Assembly: GCF_001435585.1 (NCBI RefSeq)
Contig: NZ_AZEC01000013.1
Span: 22,325-86,324 of the forward strand
Length of the DNA: 64,000 nucleotides
Origin: Schleiferilactobacillus perolens DSM 12744
GTDB lineage: Bacteria > Bacillota > Bacilli > Lactobacillales > Lactobacillaceae
Reading direction: 5' to 3'
Below the pieces are notes generated by a model. That model did not search any database. It was not told the DNA's origin and worked only from the letters and a program-made list of their open reading frames with translations. A program made the position numbers and the translations under genes. This document shows, piece by piece, positions 8,603 to 17,396 of this stretch. The first letter of the stretch is position 1. Every line of letters starts with the position of its first letter.

Positions 8603-9349
8603 GTGAATCTCTTTTTGCTAATTGTGATTGGTTTTGTCGTGGGCTTATTTGTCATTAGTATGGGTGGCGGTGGCGCGGCTATCTATTTAGGCGTTTTGAC
8701 CGCTGTCTTTCATCTGACGCCAGCACGGGCAGCTGCGACATCGTTAATTACGGCACTGCCGTCTTTGGTCATTGGGTCAATCGGATATTTTCGCCAAGGG
8801 AAGATTGACGTTAAACTTGGTAATCAAATGCTATTGGCGGCATTACCGGCGGTGGTGGTTGGATCGTTGGTTTCTCCATATATACCCACTACAATTTATC
8901 AGTGGATTGTGGGAATTATTCTATTTGTCCTAGGGATCCAGATATTTTTCCAACAAAATCAGCACAAGGGGTCCCGTAATGTATCGCCCAGTCGAATGAA
9001 AGCCAGCCTGTATGGCGTACTCAGCGGTCTGATGGTGGGGGTGGCTGGTCTCAGCGGCGGCGGCCCCATTCTCGCGGGCTTACTGTTAATGGGTCAGGAT
9101 ATGTTTAGTGCAGCCGCAACATCTTCTTATGTGCTGGTCGGGATGACAGCGGTCGGAACTTTGCTGCACTTTTCCGGTGGCCGAATTGACTGGACGGCTG
9201 GTGGTGGATTGATGATTGGCGCCATTATCGGGGCATTACTAGCACCATTACTCTTGAATAAATTGAGTCAAAATCCACACACCCAGAAGTATCTCAAACT
9301 ATTTATTGCGGTGCTGCTCGTGCTCATGGGAATTAAAACCGTCTTTTAG
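8603..9349 (+). CDS. TauE/SafE family anion exporter
   Basis: Integral membrane protein of 248 residues, about eight helices in two repeats. The glycine-rich signatures MGGGGAAIYLGVL and GVAGLSGGGPILAG open the two halves, as is usual for this sulfite/organosulfur exporter family. GTG start preceded by GAAAGGAAC. Expression is probably controlled by the divergent TetR regulator. True substrate unknown. Confidence 0.85.
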   Translation: MNLFLLIVIGFVVGLFVISMGGGGAAIYLGVLTAVFHLTPARAAATSLITALPSLVIGSIGYFRQGKIDVKLGNQMLLAALPAVVVGSLVSPYIPTTIYQWIVGIILFVLGIQIFFQQNQHKGSRNVSPSRMKASLYGVLSGLMVGVAGLSGGGPILAGLLLMGQDMFSAAATSSYVLVGMTAVGTLLHFSGGRIDWTAGGGLMIGAIIGALLAPLLLNKLSQNPHTQKYLKLFIAVLLVLMGIKTVF

Positions 9350-10281
9350 TCGCTGGCTGGCATTTTTTTGACCATCATCACCGTCAAAATCAATAGACAG
9401 AATGCAGCGATACCAAACGCCAGCCAACTGGCTGCTGGACTAACGCCATTGGCGATGCCGAGGAAAACCACTTGACCGATGGGGGCGCCGATCAGCGTGA
9501 CCATGCCGACAACGCCCGACATAGCGGCAATTTCTTTCTCGGGTACACGCATCATTAGCAGGGTGCTGATACGGGGATTAATTTTACCCAACAGATAGCC
9601 GGTGGCGAAGAGGCTGGCGATGATCAGCCCAATGCTCCACTGGCCCAGGAAAGCGACGGCCAGTGACATGGCAGCGGCCAGGATCAACGCCATCAGTTTC
9701 ATGATCGACAGCCGCTGCAATCCGTCATTGGCGAATAGTGATCCCGCAATCAGCCCAATCGACAGTGTCATATTCAAGACGGCGACCGTGTAACCATAAT
9801 TGTTGAGCCAAAGGCGGGGGGTACTTAACAGCGTGACGGTCATCATACCGTCGTTGGCCGCGGTCAGCAAATTGATCAAGAAAGCGAAGATACTCAGGAT
9901 GAATAAGGACCGATCATGATGTAAGAAAGCCAGCGTTTGACGGATGCTTTGGCGCAATGGCAGCCGCTGGAACGGGCGAGCAGACTGGGCTGGCTCAGCC
10001 GTTTGCAATATTTGGCGCTGGCGGATTAAGGACCAGGCGCTGAGCAGAAAGGTTGCCGCATTCAGCAGGCCGAATAACACATAGTTGTGGTTGAGCAGCA
10101 CAATAATGGTCGCGCCCACCCCTTGAAAGACGGTTTGGACGATGGTATGCGCGGCAGTGGAAAATATACTGCAGACAGAACACGATCTGAATAATGCGAA
10201 TCGGCTGCTATTTTGCCGCGGGTGGTATGCCCTTGTGGCCGGAGATGAGACCGGTGGCATCAAGACTTGCGAGCAGGCCAT
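9346..10281 (-). pseudogene. MFS transporter, 5'-truncated remnant
   Basis: The frame encodes the C-terminal part of a major facilitator protein: from about residue 38 (IFSTAAHTIVQTVFQGVG) to the end it has at least seven hydrophobic helices and typical loops. The first ~35 residues (Pro/Ser/Arg-rich, no helix) do not look like the family, and the first four or five helices of a normal 400-residue MFS protein are missing. The stretch from about 10200 to 10470 contains no continuing frame. Most likely a deletion remnant. Ends convergently with the TauE gene (4-bp overlap). Confidence 0.6.
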
Positions 10282-10390
10282 TAGTATTGAGACAATACTG
10301 GGTCAGACCAATATGGCCCGACAGTATACTTTTATTTTGACAAATATTCAGCGAAACAAGCAAAATCCCGGAGATTCGGCTTATTTTATG

Positions 10391-10416
10391 TGATACTTTA
10401 CAGATTACGAGTATCA
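10391..10416. promoter_or_regulatory. Inverted repeat upstream of lipoprotein gene
   Basis: TGATACT (10391-10397) and AGTATCA (10410-10416) form a perfect 7-bp inverted repeat with a 12-nt spacer, followed by TTTTT. It could be an operator or a short terminator for leftover transcription from the decayed region. Confidence 0.35.
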
Positions 10417-10466
10417 TTTTTCTATATTTATTGGTATGCTTGATTTGTTGAAGGGAGCGATACCAA

Positions 10467-11171
10467 TTGAAGAAAATCATCCATACCATGGCCGGAGTGC
10501 TGCTCAGTCTCTTGGCTGTTGGTTCGTTGAGCGCTTGTCAACCGCAGAATAAGAGCAGCCAATCCGCTGTCAGTCAAACCAGTCAGAAGAAAGCGACCAG
10601 TCAGAAGAGGGCAGTCCAGGCCAAGATTAAAGATAATACTTATCAATTCACCCGTCTGCCTAAGCAAAATTTAGATACCCCATATCGGTTTACGACTGCC
10701 GTGGGCGAGTTTACGACCGGCGAGGCGTACCTATCCGGTTATCAAAAGAATAAAGACAATCCCCAAAGCTGGGATGGGTTCAAAATTGATTTCACGTATA
10801 AAAACACGACAAATAAACCCCAGAATCCGGTAAAAGCTTTTCAATCCGTCTTCAAAGTGCAAACGATGCACAAGATGGGCGGTCAGACTAACCGGGTAAT
10901 CAAACCGGTGACCACCTTTGCCGCCTATGTGGGCATGGATCCGCCCCGGCATGAGGAAGACGTCAAACGGATTGCGAATCGCAGTAAAACTGTGCAGCCC
11001 GGCGAAAGCATTGATACGATCAGTGCGTTTGGGGCAACGGATAAACAGAAACAGGATAAGAAGGCCGTTGACGATACTGAGGCCAATTACACGGTTGCGG
11101 TATTGGCCGATCCAAAGAGCGATGTCGTCTTACAACAAGTGACAGCGAAGATCAATTGGCGTTTCGATTAA
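10467..11171 (+). CDS. Lipoprotein, DUF4352/DUF5067-like
   Basis: Secreted lipoprotein of 234 residues. The N-terminus (MKKIIHTMAGVLLSLLAVGSLSAC) is a lipoprotein signal with lipobox LSAC, so Cys24 would be lipidated. A Ser/Gln/Lys-rich linker follows, then a beta-type domain (about 55-234) with DFTYKNTTNKPQNP, resembling the immunoprotective-like DUF4352/DUF5067 fold; that assignment is tentative. TTG start with GAAGGGAG upstream. Monocistronic, with a terminator after it. Confidence 0.7.
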   Translation: MKKIIHTMAGVLLSLLAVGSLSACQPQNKSSQSAVSQTSQKKATSQKRAVQAKIKDNTYQFTRLPKQNLDTPYRFTTAVGEFTTGEAYLSGYQKNKDNPQSWDGFKIDFTYKNTTNKPQNPVKAFQSVFKVQTMHKMGGQTNRVIKPVTTFAAYVGMDPPRHEEDVKRIANRSKTVQPGESIDTISAFGATDKQKQDKKAVDDTEANYTVAVLADPKSDVVLQQVTAKINWRFD

Positions 11172-11185
11172 CATCTGTACCGCCA

Positions 11186-11228
11186 AAAAACCACCAATCC
11201 GACCGAATATGGTCAATTGGTGGTTTTT
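11186..11228. terminator. Bidirectional terminator
   Basis: AAAAACCACCAAT pairs with ATTGGTGGTTTTT around a 17-nt loop. T-runs on both strands serve the lipoprotein gene and the convergent SDR gene. Confidence 0.85.
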
Positions 11229-11242
11229 CAATACATTCGGGA

Positions 11243-11986
11243 TTACCAAGGCTGGTTGGTGGGTCCGATCGTAAACTCGTTAACGTTTGTATCCTCAGGT
11301 TGATCGATGGCGAAGGCGACGACATTAGCCACTCGATCCGGACCGATTTCGTACGTGTCATACAATTGTTGCATGCCTTTGGCGGTGGATTGATCGGTAA
11401 TGGTGTCCAACAGTTCTGTCTTGATCGCTGCTGGGTAAATCGTGGCGGTGCGAATGTTGGCATGATCTTGGGCACTTTCCATGCGCAGCACTTCCATTAG
11501 GTCCCGCACAGCCCATTTGGTGGCGCCATACACCGCCCCGCCGGGATAAGCTTTCAGGCCTGCAACCGATGATGTGGCGATGAAGTGGCCGGATTTTTGC
11601 GCCTTGAAAATGGGTAACGCTGCTGCGATCCCATTCAACACACCTTTGATATTCACATCCACCATGGCATTCCATTGGTCTGTTTGCAGCGCTGATAATG
11701 GTGAATTGGGCATTAACCCGGCATTCAAGAACATCACATCAATGCGGCCGAAACTATCTTGCGCTTTCTTAACTAAGGCAGCGTTATCCGCTGGTTTAGT
11801 CACATCAGTCACTTGATAAACGGCTTGACCGCCCTGCGCCTTGATGGCGTCAGTCAGCTGTTGCAGCTTGTCTTCGCGACGAGCGGCCAGAACCACTTTG
11901 GCCCCTTTGCTAGCCAACAGAGTGGCGGTTGCTGCACCGATCCCACTGGATGCACCCGTAATCACGACAACTTTATCTTTAATCAT
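11243..11986 (-). CDS. SDR family oxidoreductase
   Basis: Classical short-chain dehydrogenase, 247 residues. Rossmann motif TGASSGIG (residues 10-17), RR at the end of strand 2 suggesting NADP preference, NAG motif, catalytic Ser and YxxxK (YGATK). Resembles the YdfG/serine dehydrogenase-type enzymes of lactobacilli; substrate unknown. RBS AGGAGTG before the ATG. Confidence 0.88.
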   Translation of the reverse strand: MIKDKVVVITGASSGIGAATATLLASKGAKVVLAARREDKLQQLTDAIKAQGGQAVYQVTDVTKPADNAALVKKAQDSFGRIDVMFLNAGLMPNSPLSALQTDQWNAMVDVNIKGVLNGIAAALPIFKAQKSGHFIATSSVAGLKAYPGGAVYGATKWAVRDLMEVLRMESAQDHANIRTATIYPAAIKTELLDTITDQSTAKGMQQLYDTYEIGPDRVANVVAFAIDQPEDTNVNEFTIGPTNQPW

Positions 11987-12089
11987 TCCTAATCACTCCT
12001 CATCACCAACTAGCTTAGTTGCTGGTTTGATGTCTGTCTAATACTTATATCAGATGCTGTACTATGCATAGATTGCATGGCACAACAAA

Positions 12090-12126
12090 CGGCGCCAGAC
12101 GCATTCGCATGAATGGTCTGACGCCG
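12090..12126 (-). terminator. Hairpin terminator after TetR gene
   Basis: CGGCG-CCAGAC-GCATTC pairs with GAATG-GTCTG-ACGCCG almost perfectly around a 4-nt loop. On the minus strand it lies just after the TetR stop; the T-run is weak. Confidence 0.55.
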
Positions 12127-12141
12127 TGCGGTGACTGTCCT

Positions 12142-12774
12142 TCAATCAGGGAGGAAGCCGTGTTCCACGACTGTGAGTTGGCGATCAATATCGGCAATCA
12201 ATGATTCCAAGTCTTCAATCTTTGTGTAGTGGTTGGCGGCAATCGCGTGTTGTGCCTGCAGCATGATGCTGCTGGTGACGGCATTGACCACGGCGAGCAC
12301 ATCTGCCATCTGGACACCGGGCCGCAACTGAATCTTTTTCATCATATCGGCAATATAACCATTGCCGATCTCCTGGGTCCTTTGCATCATCGTTCGCATT
12401 TCTTTCTGCAAACGCGGCGGGAAGTGGGGCGTATCGATATAGGCCTGCATTAAGAAGCGGAATTCTACCGGATATTCCAGCTGCATCTTGATCTTGTAGC
12501 GAGTGGCCCGGGTCACCATATCCGTTAAACTCGTGGCATCGGTCCAGACCTGCTGGTCTACCAAAGTGTAGAGCCGGTCAAAGGCGGCATGGTAAGTGTC
12601 GATGTACAGGGACTGTTTGTTGCCGAAGTAATGAAAGATCAGGCCCTTCGACACACCGGCCTGAGCGGCAATATCATCCGTTTTGCTTTTAATAAACCCT
12701 TGCTGGCCAAAAATGACCATGGCGGTATGCAAAATCCGCTCGACTTTTTGAGGATCTGTTGTGACGTCTTTCAT
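12142..12774 (-). CDS. TetR/AcrR family regulator of the ABC exporter operon
   Basis: 210 residues. N-terminal helix-turn-helix (about 28-55, TDDIAAQAGVSKGLIFHYFGNKQSLY) followed by a TetR-type ligand domain. The ATG overlaps the stop of the upstream permease (ATGA), so it is the last gene of a three-gene operon (ATPase, permease, regulator). Two matching 16-bp palindromes in the operon promoter are its likely targets, giving autoregulation of an efflux pump. Confidence 0.88.
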   Translation of the reverse strand: MKDVTTDPQKVERILHTAMVIFGQQGFIKSKTDDIAAQAGVSKGLIFHYFGNKQSLYIDTYHAAFDRLYTLVDQQVWTDATSLTDMVTRATRYKIKMQLEYPVEFRFLMQAYIDTPHFPPRLQKEMRTMMQRTQEIGNGYIADMMKKIQLRPGVQMADVLAVVNAVTSSIMLQAQHAIAANHYTKIEDLESLIADIDRQLTVVEHGFLPD

Positions 12775-14384
12775 TCGACATCACGCTGGCGATAGCCGAT
12801 CACTCCGAGGATAAGAAAGGCGATGGTGATGATCACCATGGTGCTTAACCACGGTGTCGTAATGGCGTGAAGCGGTGCCTGGTTCAGCCAGCCAAAGGGG
12901 GAGAACTTCCCGCTGTCTTTGGGTAGGTTGAGCAGGGCACCAAACATTTGCACCAGCAGACCGATTCCCATATAAGCCCAGAATACAGCGCTGATTCGCG
13001 GTACCCAGCCGACTAGGAGAATGGCCAAACTGACTAGGGCGAAGACTGCCGGTAAGCCAGCAACCAGCATCCGGGTCAAATATTCTTGGGCCAATGGTTC
13101 CTTCAAAGACGCGTTCCCCGTGTAGTAGACCATGACGATACCGATCACGAAGACGAGTAGAGAAACGATTAGACCGATGACATAATAACTGAGACTGATC
13201 GTTAGCCGAGTTTGTTTCGTGGCATGGATCATGCCCAAATAGCCTTTGTCTTCATCCTCTTTGAGGCGAAAAACGACCTGGGCACCAGCAACGACGCCGA
13301 AAGCGACAAATAGCAAGATGTAGAGGGCTAAGAAAGACAGCACCATGGTCTTGTTAGCGGCGTTGACTTGGGAAATGCTCATCATCTGGCGATACAGCGG
13401 ATTAGTTTTGACAATATCACCGACACTGTTCAAGACCCCGCCAAAGATTCCGCCAGCAACGACGGCACCGATCAGCCACCCTAAGACGACACCCCAGGTG
13501 GTGCGGAACAACAAAGCGGGAATGGACCGCAGATAGCCCGCGGCGTGGGCCCGGCCTGCGCGCTCGGGCAAGATGCCGGTACCCAGATCCCGAGTTTTAG
13601 TTAATTGCCACGTAATCCCCGCCAAGAGGATAGCGACCCCCAGCATTAATAGCAGCGGCCAATAGTTGTTGTCGGAATACGCATTTGTTTTTTGCGCCCA
13701 GCCAATGGGAGACAGCCAAGTCCAGTCGGTGTTTTCAATATCTGTCACAGTCCGCACCAGGTATGCCGCAACCAGAACGGTGTAAGCAATCATATTGGCG
13801 CTGCGAGCAGTGCTGGTCAATTGAGCGATCAACAGGGTGCAGGCACCAAACATAAGATTCCCTACGATCAAGGCCAGGGTGAATAAAAGCGTGCCGTTAA
13901 AGTCGGCCCCTTTCAGATTCAGGCTGATGATGGTCCCGATATACAGGACGAACAGAATGGCATTGACGATCACCAATTCCCAGAGAGCGGCGGCCACGGC
14001 GGCAGTGCGGCCCACTGTCCGCGCCCGGACCATTTCCAACAGGCCGCTTTCTTCCTGGCCGCGGGTATCTCGGACCATCAGCGGCATCACATAGAGGGCG
14101 TCCAAAATTACCATGAAGACCATCATGATGCCAGCAAAAACAGTGGCCGAATTCAAAGTCACACCGTCAGGCATCGCACCGAATAGACCGGCCATCCCCG
14201 GCATTTTCAGCATCTTGATTAGATCCTGTACGCCCTTGCCAGTGGATTCCATAATGGTTTGCATCTTGAAGGCACCGCTGGCCATCATCATTTCCAAAAT
14301 AATGATCCAGACAATGGAATATTTCAGATTCTGCTTCAAGTTGGCTCGCAGCAGGAAGCTGACGTGCCGATCACTGCGTGACAT
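12771..14384 (-). CDS. ABC exporter permease, polyketide-antibiotic exporter type
   Basis: 537-residue membrane protein with about twelve hydrophobic segments in two similar halves, fitting the COG3559 family (TnrB3-like permeases). Pairs with the ATPase encoded upstream, which it overlaps by 14 bp. The duplicated layout suggests one polypeptide forms the whole membrane domain. Probable role is efflux of a hydrophobic toxic compound; substrate not deducible. Confidence 0.85.
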   Translation of the reverse strand: MSRSDRHVSFLLRANLKQNLKYSIVWIIILEMMMASGAFKMQTIMESTGKGVQDLIKMLKMPGMAGLFGAMPDGVTLNSATVFAGIMMVFMVILDALYVMPLMVRDTRGQEESGLLEMVRARTVGRTAAVAAALWELVIVNAILFVLYIGTIISLNLKGADFNGTLLFTLALIVGNLMFGACTLLIAQLTSTARSANMIAYTVLVAAYLVRTVTDIENTDWTWLSPIGWAQKTNAYSDNNYWPLLLMLGVAILLAGITWQLTKTRDLGTGILPERAGRAHAAGYLRSIPALLFRTTWGVVLGWLIGAVVAGGIFGGVLNSVGDIVKTNPLYRQMMSISQVNAANKTMVLSFLALYILLFVAFGVVAGAQVVFRLKEDEDKGYLGMIHATKQTRLTISLSYYVIGLIVSLLVFVIGIVMVYYTGNASLKEPLAQEYLTRMLVAGLPAVFALVSLAILLVGWVPRISAVFWAYMGIGLLVQMFGALLNLPKDSGKFSPFGWLNQAPLHAITTPWLSTMVIITIAFLILGVIGYRQRDVE

Positions 14385-15288
14385 GACTGCTCACCCCCTG
14401 ATCGGAGTAATAGTGCAGGAACAAATCTTCCAAGGTTGGCGGCGTCGATTGCAGATCCACGATACCCAGCGGCGTTAAGGCATTCATCACGGCAGTCAAA
14501 GCATCGTGATCCACCGCAAAGTTAGCCTGGAGATGACTGTCGTTTTCGTGCCAGTCAAAAACCCCAGTTTGTTGTTTCAGCGCACTTAACGGCTGCTCCG
14601 TCTGTACTTGAATTCGTAATCGCGACAGATGGCGCAACTGATCGAGGTTGCCTTGTTCAATGATGGCGCCATCCCGAATGATGACGATAGCGTCACACAT
14701 CTTTTCCACTTCGGACAGGATATGACTGGACAACAGCACCGTTTTGCCAGCCTTCTTCAGCTTCCGCACTTCCTGTTGGAAGGTCAGCTCGTTCAGCGGG
14801 TCCAACCCAGAAGTAGGTTCATCAAAGATGTAGAGTTCTGCGTCCTGGGACAGGGCGGCAATCAGCGCCACCTTCTGCCGGTTCCCCTTGGAATAGGCCC
14901 GGGCCTTCTTTTTGGGATCAAATTCGAAAGCCTTCATCAGTGCATCTGTCTTAGGGTTGTGGTCTTGACCATTCAACCGCAGCAGCAAGTCAATGATTTC
15001 ACCACCAGTCAGGTTGGGCCACAGATACACGTCCCCTGGAATATAAGCAATCCGCGGGTGGATCGCCAAATCATTGTGCCACGGATCTTCGCCAAAGACG
15101 GTGGCGTCACCGCCATCCCGCTTCAACATCCCCAACAGAATCCGAATGGTGGTGGATTTGCCCGCCCCATTCGGGCCTAAAAACCCCAATACTTGACCAG
15201 CAGGCAGAGTGAAGGTGACATCCTTCAAGGCCTGAGTCCGGCCAAAGCTTTTTTTGACATGATTGAGTGCAATAATGTTTGTCGCCAT
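14371..15288 (-). CDS. ABC exporter ATP-binding protein
   Basis: 305 residues from the ATG at 15288 (RBS GAGGAAATT); the in-frame extension to 15432 lies across the promoter and is not used. Walker A GPNGAGKST (about 37-45), signature variant YSKGNRQKVALIAAL, Walker B LYIFDEPTSGLDP and the H-loop SSHILSEVEKMCD are all present. DrrA-like exporter ATPase. First gene of the operon. Confidence 0.93.
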   Translation of the reverse strand: MATNIIALNHVKKSFGRTQALKDVTFTLPAGQVLGFLGPNGAGKSTTIRILLGMLKRDGGDATVFGEDPWHNDLAIHPRIAYIPGDVYLWPNLTGGEIIDLLLRLNGQDHNPKTDALMKAFEFDPKKKARAYSKGNRQKVALIAALSQDAELYIFDEPTSGLDPLNELTFQQEVRKLKKAGKTVLLSSHILSEVEKMCDAIVIIRDGAIIEQGNLDQLRHLSRLRIQVQTEQPLSALKQQTGVFDWHENDSHLQANFAVDHDALTAVMNALTPLGIVDLQSTPPTLEDLFLHYYSDQGVSSHVTQ

Positions 15289-15312
15289 AATTTCCTCAAC
15301 TCCTCGATGCAT

Positions 15313-15341
15313 AGTGTAGACCCCGTTGACCCGCGAGTCAA
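15313..15341 (-). promoter_or_regulatory. Promoter of ABC exporter operon
   Basis: On the minus strand TTGACT (15341-15336), a 17-bp spacer and TACACT (15318-15313), 25 bp upstream of the ATG. The -35 box is embedded in one of the two palindromes. Confidence 0.65.
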
Positions 15342-15363
15342 TAATTATTGACTGATCAGTCAA
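15326..15363. promoter_or_regulatory. Two tandem TetR-type operators
   Basis: Site 1 (15348-15363) is the perfect 16-bp palindrome TTGACTGATCAGTCAA. Site 2 (15326-15341) has the same outer arms, TTGAC-N6-GTCAA. Their centres are 22 bp apart, about two helical turns, so two repressor dimers could sit on the same face. Site 2 overlaps the promoter -35. Confidence 0.7.
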
Positions 15364-15547
15364 CATATTTTTTGCCGAAATTAAACGGGGTTCTGCAATC
15401 TTGTTGTACCTATTGATTGAAGGCCAAAACACCGGCGTGCAAATATATTGGCGAGCAGGGGAAACTAATGCATAATTGAAGCATGAAAATAAAAAACTGC
15501 AGATTTTCAGTCGCTCGGATGAATGTTATCAAGAAAGGGAAATCATC

Positions 15548-15745
15548 ATGCCCAACAAGAGCATCACGTTCGATGATTTTTTAGCGCAAAAGCTCAAAGA
15601 TCCAGCCTTTAAAAGGGGCTGCGAAATTGAGTCTGCAAAACTCGAAGATTCCGTCGCTCACATGAAAGGAGTTGTGCAGCATGAAGACGACCACTTTTTA
15701 CAACCTTCGGAAAAATCTGAAAACCTATTTGGATCACGCAGCTAA
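15548..15745 (+). pseudogene. HigA/XRE-type antitoxin N-terminal stub
   Basis: 65-residue frame whose first ~35 residues (FDDFLAQKLKDPAFKRGCEIESAKLEDSVAHMK) match the leader helix that precedes the HTH of HigA-like XRE antitoxins. The HTH itself is absent: the frame then runs out of phase through the start of yefM. RBS GAAAGGGAA upstream. Probably a truncated antitoxin or a small leader coupled to yefM translation. Confidence 0.45.
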
Positions 15746-15902
15746 TCATGAGCCAGTGCTGGTGACACGCAAAGCAAAGAAAAGCGTCGTGCTAATGAGC
15801 CAGAGTAATTATGACAACATGGTGGAAAACATGCATATCTTTGGCAATCAGGCAAATCGTGAGTGGCTGGAGAAATCGTTGCGGCAATATCAGAACGGAT
15901 AA
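15681..15902 (+). CDS. YefM/Phd-type antitoxin without partner toxin
   Basis: 73-residue Phd/YefM family protein (starts MKTTTFYNLRKNLKTYLD; core VLVTRKAKKSVVLMSQSNYDNM). AAAGGAG lies 8 bp before the ATG. The family binds DNA through its N-terminal fold and neutralises a YoeB/Doc-type toxin through its C-terminus. No toxin gene follows: a terminator comes 8 bases after the stop. So it is an orphan, perhaps protecting against incoming toxins or simply a relic. Confidence 0.85.
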   Translation: MKTTTFYNLRKNLKTYLDHAANHEPVLVTRKAKKSVVLMSQSNYDNMVENMHIFGNQANREWLEKSLRQYQNG

Positions 15903-15910
15903 TAGGTGAG

Positions 15911-15948
15911 AAAAAGCTGGCCACTTCAATGAGTGGGCCAGCTTTTTT
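15911..15948. terminator. Terminator after yefM
   Basis: AAAAAGCTGGCC pairs with GGCCAGCTTTTTT, with an extra ACT/AGT pairing, and ends in six T. It also has A/T symmetry on the opposite strand and could stop transcription from the hsdS fragment. Confidence 0.85.
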
Positions 15949-15964
15949 GGCTATTGCCGGTCAA

Positions 15965-16504
15965 TTAATGCTTTTCTTTATACAGTCCAGTTATTCCGAT
16001 GTTTCGATACAGCGTTTTGTCGAGTTCGGCCAATTTTTTATTTAATGCCGAGATTTGGGCGGCGATTGCTTGACGGTCCCTCTCGTAATCAGTAATCGTC
16101 TGCTGTTGTTCGGGCAGTGACATGGTTGTCACCACGGGAATTTCTTGTAATCTCTTAATCGGGATCAAGGCAGTAGATGAGCCCAACACGGTATTGGCAA
16201 TTTGTGCTTCCCCGAATGGGCTGAGCAGATACTGATAGAGCCAGCGGCCATCAACTCTGTTCTTCTTGGGGCGGATGGACCATGTTTTGCGAAAGAAGGA
16301 TCTTATCGGGCGCGGACTCTTGAATGGCGCGGACTCTTGAATCAAGAAGGGCCGATTCCCGGCACCGCGAATTGGCAAAATGATATCTCCCTTTTGCAGG
16401 AGGCAATTGTTGACTTGTGTATTGGGATTGATATTGCCGTGATGAAGTCCGTCTGAACATTCTGTGTTTCTGAGATGGGAAAGTTGTTGAAGCAAGGGGT
16501 GCAA
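15965..16504 (-). pseudogene. Type I restriction specificity subunit (HsdS) fragment
   Basis: 179-residue frame resembling the second half of an HsdS protein: target-recognition part with GDIILPIRGAGNRPFLIQES, then IRPKKNRVDGRWLYQYLLSPFG, and a C-terminal coiled coil (QQQTITDYERDRQAIAAQISALNKKLAELDK). Full HsdS is about 400 residues and needs HsdM and HsdR, neither of which is nearby. A 17-bp tandem duplication (16307-16340) and a compensating one-base change near 16276 put about 16 residues out of frame in the middle. Not expected to be functional. Confidence 0.7.
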
Positions 16505-16672
16505 ACTCGTATCTGTTTCGGCTGATTTTTGGTATATACCGCCTTACATTTTTGTTAGTTTTGACAGTGCAAATGTTTTGCTTTTTTGACGATATTGGAG
16601 CAATAATATGGTGAGCTTGGAAAACGATGACTTGGTCGAATAGTTTTGCTCTTTTGAAAGGGAGCGGAGACG

Positions 16673-17356
16673 ATGTTAAAGCTTAAAGTATTGGTATCTG
16701 TTGGAATTTCGGTGTTATTTCTGGCAGCAGCTACTCCGGTAGTAGCTAACGCTACGGACGGATTTTCTACGCAGGACCCTAACGCAACGGTATCCAAGGA
16801 ATCTCAGAATTCCACTATTACTACTCCTGTAATCAACCAACAACAAGCAGATCATTATGTATCTGTAGTAAATAACCAGTACGTGCTGAATAAAGCTTAT
16901 GCTTCCGTTACAACTACTGCGGATTATGCAGCGGTTTCGGCTTCAGTGAAAACTGCAAACTTACTTGTCCGTGAAAATGGATTAATCATTGACGAAGACA
17001 ATAAGCTAGCTTATCCGGCGATTGAGCCGCGTTCCTTGCCAGATGATCAGGTTTATCTCGGCTGGGACGGCATTCACGAGATCTTTCGTTCTAATGCCGC
17101 GGTTCAAAATCGGGTTAATTATTTAAATGCTGTCGGTACAAGCCTAACTGCTTCGGGTGTTGCGGCTGGCTTAGTTGGCGGCCCGGCTGGCTGGCTTATT
17201 GGTTCTATTGTGGGTGTTATTCAATTTGGAGTTTACAACCCATCCAGCCAAGCAACTGCTCTGAAGGAATACAATATGAAGCATAAAAACGATCGCATCT
17301 GGATGATTACACCATGGAAAGTTTGGGATTACTACTTTGGCGTTCAACATGATTAA
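16673..17356 (+). CDS. Secreted protein with C-terminal glycine-zipper segment, bacteriocin-like
   Basis: 227 residues, not firmly recognised. Signal peptide about 1-27 (cleavage after VVANA). Residues ~55-75 read QADHYVSVVNNQYVLNKAY, a pattern I associate with secreted Firmicute proteins of unknown function. Residues ~154-189 form a hydrophobic segment rich in spaced glycines (SGVAAGLVGGPAGWLIGSIVGV), typical of membrane-inserting peptides. The end is aromatic and basic (WMITPWKVWDYYFG). RBS GAAAGGGAGCGG. Base composition is visibly more AT-rich than the surroundings. A small membrane protein gene follows, so a bacteriocin/immunity pair is one reading; a surface protein is the alternative. 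Confidence 0.6.
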   Translation: MLKLKVLVSVGISVLFLAAATPVVANATDGFSTQDPNATVSKESQNSTITTPVINQQQADHYVSVVNNQYVLNKAYASVTTTADYAAVSASVKTANLLVRENGLIIDEDNKLAYPAIEPRSLPDDQVYLGWDGIHEIFRSNAAVQNRVNYLNAVGTSLTASGVAAGLVGGPAGWLIGSIVGVIQFGVYNPSSQATALKEYNMKHKNDRIWMITPWKVWDYYFGVQHD

Positions 17357-17396
17357 TTAAGCCAAATCAGTTTTTATCTCAAAGGGGGGGAGTAAA

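Noticed and set aside
10208..10489. Minus-strand ORF of 93 residues as a gene
   Set aside because: Low-complexity start, no RBS and no family; it overlaps the decayed 5' part of the MFS gene and the lipoprotein promoter.
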